A stretch of DNA of 33,681 nt from a virus. The position numbers were made by a program, and so were the translations under genes. This document shows positions 23,519-29,813 of this stretch, one piece after another. Numbering within the stretch: the stretch's first letter is position 1; each line of letters starts with the position of its first letter. Where the stretch lies: positions 1 to 33,681 of IMG/VR virus record IMGVR_UViG_3300044846_002188, one strand, 5' to 3'. The notes beneath the pieces were generated by a model. That model was not told where the DNA came from and made no database searches. It saw only the letters and a list, made by a program, of their open reading frames with translations.

Positions 23519-23981
23519 AAACAATTTGAAACCGAAAGCAGATTGTGAAGGCAACAAGGATAAATGCACCAACGATTCATGTCCGTTGTATGGAACGTTA
23601 GGGAAACTAGCGCGCGATGGCAAACGACGCGTGAAAGGTTGTGCGGATCCGGTTGCGCGTGGGAAACGAAACCGCGCCAAGGGTGATGCCAAAGCTCTTA
23701 AAGCGCGCAAGGCTTTGGGCATTGGTGGTGCCAATACGCGCCATGAAGAATTGTGGGGGGGGGCATTCCGCATTGAAGTAAAAGCCGGTGCCCAGATTCA
23801 GCCGATAGCAACGCGCTTTGAAAAAGCCGAAGCACAGTCGGAACAACATCGCGCCATTGGCGATAATCGTCCGTTCATCATGGTTGCTATGCCAGATGGC
23901 ACCAACGATGGCATCGTGCTTGGGCGTTTGTCGCAATTGGGTGAACTGTTAAGGATCCTGCAAGAAGAAGGAAAGTTATGA
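23508..23981 (+). CDS. PD-(D/E)XK nuclease, Holliday junction resolvase-like
   Basis: A 157-residue basic protein (ATG 23511 is an equally good start). An N-terminal cysteine-containing segment (CEGNKDKCTNDSCPL) precedes RGKRNRAKGDAKALKARKAL and AFRIEVKAGAQIQP, in which E-x-K matches the nuclease core. PFIMVAMPDGTNDGIVLG forms the following strands. This agrees with the Hjc-like resolvases of phages, which process branched DNA before packaging or during recombination, and fits its place beside the recombination and replication genes. A run of nine G residues (23755-23763) encodes the WGG just before the core motif. Confidence 0.72.
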   Translation: MMNENNLKPKADCEGNKDKCTNDSCPLYGTLGKLARDGKRRVKGCADPVARGKRNRAKGDAKALKARKALGIGGANTRHEELWGGAFRIEVKAGAQIQPIATRFEKAEAQSEQHRAIGDNRPFIMVAMPDGTNDGIVLGRLSQLGELLRILQEEGKL

Positions 23982-24751
23982 GTGTGAAATGGATCTCCCG
24001 CGTATGGGAAGAATCACCATACGAAGGCAGAAGATTGTTGTTGCATCTGGCGTTGGCTGATTATGCGAATGATGAAGGCACATGCTTCCCATCACAACGG
24101 ACGTTGGCGTTGAAAGCGCGCACAACTGAACAGTGGGTATCAACATCTATTAGGCAATTGGTCAAAGATGGTTTTCTTGAAGTGATGGAACGCGGAAACG
24201 GCAGAGGGAATCGTTCCACATATCGGTTGCTGAAAGGGCAAAGTCAGATTGGGGAAAATGAGAAAGGGCAAACTGAATCATTGGAAAGCCCAAACGTTGA
24301 ACAGAATCATACCTACTTAAAGAACCGTCAAGAACCGTCAATAAAGCACGATTCTGGTTTTGATGAATTCTGGGCTAAGTATCCACGCAAGGTTGCGAAA
24401 GTATCGGCACGAAATGTGTTTGTGATGATGATGAAGAAAGATGATCGTCCGCAATTATCTGATTTATTAGTGGCGGTGGACAGATACGCGCAACTTGGGC
24501 TAGAAATAAAATACGTTGCTCACCCCGCAACGTGGTTGCGCCAACAACGTTGGCTAGATGAAATGCCGGAAACGTCACCGAAGCCAACTCAAAAGGATTG
24601 GCACTTGGAAAACGCGAAAGAAAAAATTGTGCCACTGGCACGTTTGGGTCGGTCTTGGGAAGACTGTTTGGACGCGTTGCGCGATTATGAAGAACGCGTC
24701 ATTGAACCTTGTCATGAGGTTTATCTTCATTTTTGTAAAGATCCCCGATGA
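23978..24751 (+). CDS. Replication protein with winged-helix N-terminus
   Basis: A 257-residue protein. The first about 90 residues are a helix-turn-helix/winged helix typical of phage replication initiators: LLLHLALADYANDEG, CFPSQRTLALKARTTEQWVS, IRQLVKDGFLEVMERGNG and STYRLL. A polar linker follows, then a C-terminal domain with FDEFWAKYPRKVAKVSARNV and HPATWLRQQRWLDE, a signature of phage replisome organisers. It would recruit the host replication machinery to the phage origin. No DNA polymerase or helicase is encoded nearby, so dependence on the host is expected. ATGA overlap with the resolvase. Confidence 0.85.
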   Translation: MSVKWISRVWEESPYEGRRLLLHLALADYANDEGTCFPSQRTLALKARTTEQWVSTSIRQLVKDGFLEVMERGNGRGNRSTYRLLKGQSQIGENEKGQTESLESPNVEQNHTYLKNRQEPSIKHDSGFDEFWAKYPRKVAKVSARNVFVMMMKKDDRPQLSDLLVAVDRYAQLGLEIKYVAHPATWLRQQRWLDEMPETSPKPTQKDWHLENAKEKIVPLARLGRSWEDCLDALRDYEERVIEPCHEVYLHFCKDPR

Positions 24752-24763
24752 AAGGATTAGCCG

Positions 24764-25249
24764 TTGAAAAGAATTCTAATAATCATTTGTTTATCTCTGA
24801 TGTTGCCGGTGGATTATGCGCAAGCTCATCATTCAAAGCCAGAAACACAAGAGCGTTTTCAATTGCCATATATGAAAGACCGGCACAAGTACCAATTGGC
24901 AAACAAGTTTGTGGAACGTTTGGCGTGGTGTGAGACACATGCCGATTGGGACAATGGTGGAAATTGGGCTGGCGGTTTAGGTATTGCGCGTTCAACTTGG
25001 GTGGCGTTCGGCGGAAAACAATTTGCCTCAACTCCGGATCGCGCCACGAAAGAGCATCAGATCATCGTTGCGAATCGGATCGCGCTGTGGGGGCATCTTC
25101 GCAAAGATGGCAGGTACGTTTATCCGGTTGGCGTTTATGGTTGGGGTGGCGCGCGATGTGCTCACCCTGTCAGATTGGTGAAGCGTCGCATTGATGGCTC
25201 ATACGGTGCTGACGCGTCGCGAATGATCCATAAGCAGCGTGGCACCTGA
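24764..25249 (+). CDS. Secreted Rpf/transglycosylase-like protein
   Basis: A 161-residue protein from TTG 24764, supported by AAAGGA 7 bases upstream. It has a signal peptide (MKRILIIICLSLMLPVDYAQ-A, predicted cleavage after AQA21). The mature part contains AWCETHADWDNGGNWAGGLG, IARSTWVAFGG, RATKEHQIIVANRI, the pattern of the Rpf/transglycosylase lysozyme-like domain; E57 in the WCE motif is the expected catalytic residue. Cys56 and Cys132 may form a disulfide outside the membrane. It would cut glycan strands of the cell wall. It lies among replication genes, away from the lysis cassette, so an early role at the wall is possible. Confidence 0.8.
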   Translation: MKRILIIICLSLMLPVDYAQAHHSKPETQERFQLPYMKDRHKYQLANKFVERLAWCETHADWDNGGNWAGGLGIARSTWVAFGGKQFASTPDRATKEHQIIVANRIALWGHLRKDGRYVYPVGVYGWGGARCAHPVRLVKRRIDGSYGADASRMIHKQRGT

Positions 25250-25263
25250 ATGGCATTTTCAGA

Positions 25264-25296
25264 GCTTCTAGCGCGTTAGGGCGATCTCTTAGAAGC
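25264..25296 (+). terminator. Inverted repeat after the Rpf-like gene
   Basis: GCTTCTA (25264-25270) and TAGAAGC (25290-25296) form a 7-bp stem around a 19-base loop, 14 bases after the stop. There is no T-run. It overlaps the TTAGAA part of the conserved upstream element of promoter C, so it could serve termination, regulation or both. Confidence 0.4.
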
Positions 25297-25310
25297 CTGA
25301 CTAATACAGG
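25289..25310 (+). promoter_or_regulatory. Conserved upstream element, second copy
   Basis: TTAGAAG followed by CCTG-ACTAATA-CAGG. It matches the element at 18407-18429 (shared TTAGAA.CCTGA..CTAATA) and lies at the equivalent distance upstream of a TTGTCT -35-like sequence. The arms are self-complementary in both copies although their bases differ. Confidence 0.5.
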
Positions 25311-25323
25311 GGCAAATAAATAC

Positions 25324-25358
25324 TTGTCTAATAGCCATGTCCCCGATAGAGTGTTATT
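25324..25358 (+). promoter_or_regulatory. Promoter C of the repeated early module
   Basis: TTGTCT (25324-25329), a 17-base spacer, TAGAGT (25347-25352), then 6 bases to the hairpin module. The whole stretch from CTAATA to GTAAGGA can be aligned with leader A. It would drive the operon from 25396. Confidence 0.6.
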
Positions 25359-25359
25359 A

Positions 25360-25376
25360 CCGGCGTAAGGAACCGG
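25360..25376 (+). promoter_or_regulatory. 5'-leader hairpin C with GTAAGGA loop
   Basis: CCGG (25360-25363), C, GTAAGGA (25365-25371), A, CCGG (25373-25376), identical to leader B over 19 bases. AGAGAAGGAA and a two-codon ATG AAA TGA mini-frame at 25391-25399 follow; the gene start at 25396 overlaps the mini-frame. Confidence 0.65.
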
Positions 25377-25395
25377 ACATAGAGAAGGAAATGAA

Positions 25396-25689
25396 ATGAT
25401 CCAGACAGGAACCAAAACAGCGAACATGATCCAAATAGGAGATCATGTAGCATTGAAGTTTTGCTCAACTTGGTTGAATGAAAAGAATCAACTGGTTGAG
25501 CGCGAATACGATAACCAACCGCGCATTTGTTATGCGAAGGAAAAGGCTTTTGTTCAAGAATCATCGCAAGTGATCGCGAAAGATTTTGTGACAAAGGAAA
25601 ACGGCAAAAAAGTTGCCGTATTGACTTGTGCCGATGGCAACACATACCGGTTTCACGCTGACCAATCACGAATCATCGTGATCAAATAA
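25396..25689 (+). CDS. Hypothetical beta-rich protein
   Basis: A 97-residue protein, first in the operon behind promoter C. It appears to be a small barrel-like fold: MIQIGDHVALKFCSTWLNE, then EYDNQPRICYAKEKAF, NGKKVAVLTCADGNTYRFHA and QSRIIVIK. ATG 25396 has AGAAGGA at 7 bases. The earlier ATG at 25391 opens only a Met-Lys-stop frame. No family recognised. Confidence 0.75.
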   Translation: MIQTGTKTANMIQIGDHVALKFCSTWLNEKNQLVEREYDNQPRICYAKEKAFVQESSQVIAKDFVTKENGKKVAVLTCADGNTYRFHADQSRIIVIK

Positions 25690-25703
25690 CTAAGGGGAAC
25701 ATC

Positions 25704-26141
25704 ATGGAAACATTAAAGCGATCAATTGAATTACTTGTGGCTCACGAGGCATCAGGACATGAATACACAAGCGTTTATCAGATCAACAAAGAGATTTTGG
25801 GCGAATTGTTTGCAGGCGAAGGCAAGGTAGATACAGAAACGCGTATGGCATATGTGTTCACGGAAACGTTGAGCCGGTGGGCTGATGCGCGCCAAAGCCT
25901 TGTCCGCGCCAACGAAGATGAGATCCGAAACGCGCAACGAATGATTGATGGCGTGAAAGATAACAGCAGTTATTCATGGCACATGGATTCGCGACGCGTG
26001 AACGAATATGTTGCCGAATGCGCAAAGCATGAAGACACGCTGAATACCTTGCGATACATCATTGACATTGAACGCGAAACATTGGTTGCCGTATTCCGTA
26101 TGGCAACGAAAGCAACGTTCGCTGAAAAGGTTGGCAAATGA
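25704..26141 (+). CDS. Hypothetical helical protein
   Basis: A 145-residue protein with AAGGGGAA before the ATG. It is almost entirely helical with charged heptads (LSRWADARQSLVRANEDEIR, NEYVAECAKHEDTLNTLRYI, ERETLVAVFRMATKATFAEK). It may form a helical bundle. The next gene starts in ATGA overlap. Unknown role. Confidence 0.72.
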   Translation: METLKRSIELLVAHEASGHEYTSVYQINKEILGELFAGEGKVDTETRMAYVFTETLSRWADARQSLVRANEDEIRNAQRMIDGVKDNSSYSWHMDSRRVNEYVAECAKHEDTLNTLRYIIDIERETLVAVFRMATKATFAEKVGK

Positions 26142-26389
26142 TCATGTTGCCAATAACACGCATTCATGTAGCGGATCAGCAGAAGTGGAATCGCGCCAAG
26201 CGAACCACGCGAGGAATTATGAGCTTCGCGTCATGGCTGACCGCGATTGCCTTTGCCGGTGGGCTTGAAGGCACTGAACCGGTGCCGTCTTTTACCGGCG
26301 CGATCATCTTCATAATCATTTCAATAGTGTTGGTGCCATCATCAACACGCAAGATCTCATTACCAAAAGCAGAAGGAGCAACACAATGA
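26138..26389 (+). CDS. Small membrane protein
   Basis: An 83-residue protein (ATG 26144 is an alternative start). It has a basic N-terminal region (KWNRAKRTTRG) and two hydrophobic segments, about residues 28-42 and 53-67 (FTGAIIFIIISIVLV), and a polar tail. It should lie in the inner membrane. Coupled to the DUF932 gene by ATGA. Function unknown. Confidence 0.7.
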   Translation: MIMLPITRIHVADQQKWNRAKRTTRGIMSFASWLTAIAFAGGLEGTEPVPSFTGAIIFIIISIVLVPSSTRKISLPKAEGATQ

Positions 26390-27387
26390 GTACCGAAACA
26401 AGCAATTGGCTGAATCAGAACGTTCTGATCGGCATGACCGAAAAACGCGGAAACGCGTGGCACTATAAAGCATCAGACCAAGGTGCCGAACCAAACCATT
26501 ACACCGGCGAGATCCCTATTGAAGATGTGCGCCGACGTTTATTCCATTGGGAAGCAGTTGAGATGCCAATGTACGTCAATACGCCAAATGGCGAATACGT
26601 TGAAGTGCCCAACCGGAAAGCCATCGTGCGCAACGATACGTGGGAAACATTAGGCGTGCCATCAAACCGCTATGAGCCACACCAATACGATGAATGGCTA
26701 TTGAAGTCCGTCGCGAACTTTCTTGACGATGATCTCGTTATTGGTTCAGCCGGATTGCTCAAAGGTGGCGCGATTGCGTGGACACAAATAGAGATGCCAG
26801 ACAACATGAATGTTGGCGACGTTGAGTTCCGTCCGAACCTGTTGGCGACAACATCGTTCAACGGATCCATCGCAACCACCTACAAACGTACTGTGACCGT
26901 CGTGGTATGCGACAACACACGCGAGATGGCATTGCGCGAGAACGGACAAACATTCTCGGTACGCCATACAGCGAATTCATCACTCCGGCTGGCTGATGCG
27001 CGTCAAGCTCTGAACATAGTTCACCAGTTAGGCGATCAGTTCTCTAAGGAGATTGAACAATTGCTTTCAATGAAAGTTTCCGATAGCCAGTTTGAAACGT
27101 TCGTGAAACGATATGTGCCAGTGAATGATGATCAAAGCAAGCAAGCGGTCACACGTGCCGAGAACACGCGGTTGGAGTTCACCAACCTTTGGCAGAATGA
27201 TGTTCGCGTGGCACCTTGGCGCGGAACCGGCTTCGGCGTTACGCAAGCGGTCAATACCCATCGTCAGCACATGCGCCCAACGCGCGGTGACACAATGATC
27301 GTTGAGCGGACAATGATGGACGCGCTGACCGGCAAGACAGAAATGGCTGATGCGAAAGCGGTGAGTCTTCTTCACGCTCTTGTCTAA
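26386..27387 (+). CDS. DUF932 phage/plasmid-like protein
   Basis: A 333-residue protein with the DUF932 pattern: VPNRKAIVRNDTWETLGVPS, QYDEWLLKSVANFL, LLATTSFNGSIATTYKRTVT, VVVCDNTREMAL and VRHTANSSLRLADARQALNI. The family is common in phages and plasmids and its biochemical role is unknown; association with replication or defence evasion has been suggested from gene context. AGAAGGAG precedes the ATG. It closes the operon; a strong hairpin follows. Confidence 0.88.
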   Translation: MSTETSNWLNQNVLIGMTEKRGNAWHYKASDQGAEPNHYTGEIPIEDVRRRLFHWEAVEMPMYVNTPNGEYVEVPNRKAIVRNDTWETLGVPSNRYEPHQYDEWLLKSVANFLDDDLVIGSAGLLKGGAIAWTQIEMPDNMNVGDVEFRPNLLATTSFNGSIATTYKRTVTVVVCDNTREMALRENGQTFSVRHTANSSLRLADARQALNIVHQLGDQFSKEIEQLLSMKVSDSQFETFVKRYVPVNDDQSKQAVTRAENTRLEFTNLWQNDVRVAPWRGTGFGVTQAVNTHRQHMRPTRGDTMIVERTMMDALTGKTEMADAKAVSLLHALV

Positions 27388-27407
27388 TCCGCTAACATAA
27401 AGACGTG

Positions 27408-27442
27408 GTGCGCGCTTTGGTTTCCCCTGCCAGAGCGCGCAC
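27408..27442 (+). terminator. Terminator-like hairpin after DUF932 gene
   Basis: GTGCGCGCTTTGG (27408-27420) pairs with CCAGAGCGCGCAC (27430-27442): a 13-bp stem with one G-T pair and a 9-base loop, beginning 21 bases after the stop. TGCTATGTTTATG follows, so there is only a weak T-rich tail. It is the strongest hairpin noticed in the window. Confidence 0.65.
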
Positions 27443-27460
27443 TGCTATGTTTATGCCCCT

Positions 27461-27601
27461 ATGATGAGCTTGAACGAGATGGAAGTTGCGGTATTCTTTT
27501 TGAAGCGCGTTGTGGCGCGGGGCACAGAAGAAGATCTATTATTGAACCTAATTGACAAGATTGAGAAGGAGATCGCGTCATGCAAGAAGAAAACGAAGTA
27601 G
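27461..27601 (+). CDS. 46-residue hypothetical protein
   Basis: A small helical protein, MMSLNEMEVAVFFLKRVVAR, then GTEEDLLLNLIDKIEKEIAS and a lysine-rich end (CKKKTK). It overlaps the next gene by 22 bases. Evidence is the good amphipathic character and its position in an otherwise empty gap; the ribosome site is weak. ATG 27464 is an alternative. Confidence 0.5.
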   Translation: MMSLNEMEVAVFFLKRVVARGTEEDLLLNLIDKIEKEIASCKKKTK

Positions 27602-27795
27602 CGATAGATCTGCTCAACGAACGCGTTGATTCTTTATCAGTCGCGAATGAATCGTTGCGCGAAAGGCTTGACGAATTCAAGACACAAAATGTTTTCCTGA
27701 AAGAAATTATTGAAAACTTACAGGAACAAAACAAAAAGTTAGGAGCCACTATTGACCGGCTTCAACTACACTTAGCACAAGGTATTGAACTTTGA
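27580..27795 (+). CDS. Coiled-coil protein
   Basis: A 71-residue protein predicted to be one continuous coiled coil (LLNERVDSLSVANESLRERL, FLKEIIENLQEQNKKLGATI). GAGAAGGAG is 7 bases upstream. No catalytic feature. It precedes the SSB gene by 13 bases and may be a dimerising accessory protein. Confidence 0.68.
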   Translation: MQEENEVAIDLLNERVDSLSVANESLRERLDEFKTQNVFLKEIIENLQEQNKKLGATIDRLQLHLAQGIEL

Positions 27796-27808
27796 GAAGG
27801 AAACAACA

Positions 27809-28165
27809 ATGAACAACATCACTATTGTGGGGCGCGTCGGACGTGATCCAGAACTGAAATTTTCCGGCAACGGAATGGCTATCGCAAACTTTTCTGTTGC
27901 CACAGATTACGGACGTGACGATAAAAAGAAAACCACGTGGCACAACGTTGTTGTGTTTGACAAGCTCGCTGAAAACGTTGCGGAATCACTGCATAAAGGT
28001 GCGCGTGTAATCATCGCGGGACGTTTAGAGATCTCTGAATACGACGGTAAAGATGGCGAAAAGAAAAAGAAGACTGAATTGATCGCTGACGCGGTTGGTT
28101 TGGAATTGCGCTTTGAGCCGGTCAAGTCAGTATTTGTAGCGGAAGATCCAGAAGAAGCCTTTTAA
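27809..28165 (+). CDS. ssb: Single-stranded DNA-binding protein
   Basis: A 118-residue OB-fold SSB. The N-terminal pattern is clear: MNNITIVGRVGRDPELKFSG, ANFSVATDYGR, TTWHNVVVFDKLAENVAESL, KGARVIIAGRLEISEYDGKD. The C-terminus is short and ends acidic (AEDPEEAF), comparable to the DDxxF-type tip with which SSBs recruit partner proteins. Upstream in-frame TTG 27785 is rejected because the SSB pattern begins at ATG 27809, which has GAGAAGGAA in front. It coats ssDNA during replication and recombination. Confidence 0.93.
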   Translation: MNNITIVGRVGRDPELKFSGNGMAIANFSVATDYGRDDKKKTTWHNVVVFDKLAENVAESLHKGARVIIAGRLEISEYDGKDGEKKKKTELIADAVGLELRFEPVKSVFVAEDPEEAF

Positions 28166-28169
28166 CATC

Positions 28170-28373
28170 ATGGACGTGGAAGAAATGAAGCGCGTCATGG
28201 AACGTGCGCGACAAGGCACGATAGAAGAACGTTTGACTGTTCACGCGCTCACCTGCAATGAAGGTGATCTGTTGCGCGAAGCCGTTGTTATGCTTTTGAA
28301 CTTGCGTGTCCAATTGAAGATGGCGGAACAAGAGATTGGGCGACTGGAACGCGAACAGTATCGTGGGCAATAA
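28170..28373 (+). CDS. Small helical protein
   Basis: A 67-residue protein, charged and helical (MDVEEMKRVMERARQGTIEE, LREAVVMLLNLRVQLKMAEQ, EIGRLEREQYRGQ). It begins four bases after the SSB stop without a strong ribosome site, so coupling is likely. Unknown function. Confidence 0.6.
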   Translation: MDVEEMKRVMERARQGTIEERLTVHALTCNEGDLLREAVVMLLNLRVQLKMAEQEIGRLEREQYRGQ

Positions 28374-28449
28374 ACTTTTCTATTCGTTATTCGTTTTGTT
28401 GTATGGCATCTTCGTCGCCATCTTGTTAGCGGAACTCATTAAAGGTTGA
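28363..28449 (+). CDS. 28-residue membrane peptide
   Basis: GTG-started micro-protein, MGNKLFYSLFVLLYGIFVAI, then LLAELIKG. It is essentially one transmembrane helix with a short basic end. It fills the gap between two genes and overlaps the previous gene by 11 bases. Support is the clean hydrophobic pattern and context only. Confidence 0.45.
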   Translation: MGNKLFYSLFVLLYGIFVAILLAELIKG

Positions 28450-28451
28450 AA

Positions 28452-29177
28452 TTGCTCACACAAAACAGTGAGTTGAAGCCACATGGGATATTCAACTGGA
28501 CAATTCCGGCTTGGCATACTCGCCTATCTGATGGCACATTCTTCAAGACATGCCCGAACGCCGGTGCTTGTGCGCGTGTGTGTTATGCCAGAAACGGAAC
28601 ATACCTATTCCGCAACGTGGCGCAAGCTCATTTGCGTAACCTTGAAGCGGTATTGAATGATCCGCAAGGCTGGAAGAACGCGATGATCTCGGAGTTGAGC
28701 CACAAACGTTTCCGCGCCACCGGAGATCCGAAGAACATTCCCATTGACACAGATCAATTAGACAATTGGGCAAGAGCATGGATACGAAACGGTGGGAAAG
28801 CGGTACGCATACATGACGCAGGAGACTTTTTCGCGCGTTGGTATTTGGATCTATGGATAGAAATAGCGAACGATGTTCCGGACGTGTTGTTCTATGCCTA
28901 CACGAAAGAAGTGCAGATGTTCCGCGATGTTGAGCAATTCCCTAATAACTTTCGGTTTCTGTTTTCAACCGGTGGCTTACAAGATGACCTGATTGGCGAC
29001 GAACGCCACGCCGACGTATTCCCCAACGATGATGCCATGAACGAAGCCGGATATAGCAGTCAAGAAGCAAATGATCTACTGGCAGTGCTGTTGCCGACGA
29101 ACCGTGTCGGGATCGTGGCTAATAATATTCCCGCATTCAATAAGAAAATGGCAGGACGTAGGTTCTCTGAACTATGA
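28452..29177 (+). CDS. GP88-family protein (cysteine motif)
   Basis: A 241-residue protein of the actinophage GP88-type family: LKPHGIFNWTIPAW, KTCPNAGACARVCYARNGTY, then VRIHDAGDFFARWYLDLW, VLFYAYTKEVQMF and RFLFSTGG. The C-x5-C-x3-C cluster followed by YARNGTY recalls iron-sulfur binding in Gp37/Gp68-like radical-SAM-type phage proteins. TTG 28452 is preferred because AAAGG lies 6 bases upstream; TTG 28446 is an alternative but too close to that site. No enzymatic role is established. It immediately precedes the modification genes and could contribute to them, but this is only contextual. Confidence 0.8.
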   Translation: MLTQNSELKPHGIFNWTIPAWHTRLSDGTFFKTCPNAGACARVCYARNGTYLFRNVAQAHLRNLEAVLNDPQGWKNAMISELSHKRFRATGDPKNIPIDTDQLDNWARAWIRNGGKAVRIHDAGDFFARWYLDLWIEIANDVPDVLFYAYTKEVQMFRDVEQFPNNFRFLFSTGGLQDDLIGDERHADVFPNDDAMNEAGYSSQEANDLLAVLLPTNRVGIVANNIPAFNKKMAGRRFSEL

Positions 29178-29201
29178 TGTGATCCAACAGAAGGAGCGCA
29201 G

Positions 29202-29813
29202 ATGATTCATGATGAACTCACCCAACTAACCGTCGCAATTGATTCGGTAAAGAATCACCCTCGGAACATTCGTCAAGGTGACGTTGGCGCAATTAGCCAG
29301 TCACTCAAAGAGAACGGTCAATACCGACCAATAGTTGTCCAAAAAAGCACCGGTTATGTTCTTGCTGGAAACCACACGTTGAAAGCAGCCAAAGCTCTTG
29401 GCTGGAAAACAATTGCTGCAACAATGGTTGATTGTGACGATGATCGCGCGTTGCGTATCTTGCTTGCCGACAACAAGACAAATGATCTCGCGTCATACGA
29501 TGAGAACGCACTATCCGAACTGTTGAAGGAACTGGCATCAACAGAACAAGGTTTGTCCGGCACGTTATACACTGGCGATGATCTTGACGACATGCTATTC
29601 AAAGCAGACTTCACACACGGCAACGCTTCCGTAGGTGTTGGTGTGCATGATGTGTCTGATGAATATTACGACAAAGCAATCAGAAGCCTGATCCTTGTGT
29701 ATAAAGAAGAAACACACCACGATCTTGTAAAACGTCTTGATGAGATTGGTGAAAAACTCAAATTGGATAACCATTCAGACGTGGTCCGGCACTTGATTGA
29801 AAAATGGAAATAG
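29202..29813 (+). CDS. ParB/Srx-fold protein of the modification cassette
   Basis: A 203-residue protein. Residues about 10-100 are a ParB N-terminal-like domain: IDSVKNHPRNIRQGDVGAIS, SLKENGQYRPIVVQ, VLAGNHTLKAAKALGWKTIA and ALRILLADNKTND. No partition helix-turn-helix is obvious; the C-terminal about 60 residues are helical (HHDLVKRLDEIGEKLKLDNH). Stand-alone ParB-like proteins of this kind accompany DNA methylases and TET/JBP enzymes in phages, and the fold can bind nucleotides or cleave DNA. AGAAGGAG precedes the ATG. It overlaps the dioxygenase gene by 10 bases, which links the two. Confidence 0.85.
   Translation: MIHDELTQLTVAIDSVKNHPRNIRQGDVGAISQSLKENGQYRPIVVQKSTGYVLAGNHTLKAAKALGWKTIAATMVDCDDDRALRILLADNKTNDLASYDENALSELLKELASTEQGLSGTLYTGDDLDDMLFKADFTHGNASVGVGVHDVSDEYYDKAIRSLILVYKEETHHDLVKRLDEIGEKLKLDNHSDVVRHLIEKWK

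Noticed and set aside
24748-24933. ATG-started frame MKGLAVEKNSNN overlapping the Rpf-like gene
   Set aside because: It is a different frame from the signal peptide and lysozyme-like domain, shows no domain, and the AAAGGA in it serves as the ribosome site for TTG 24764.
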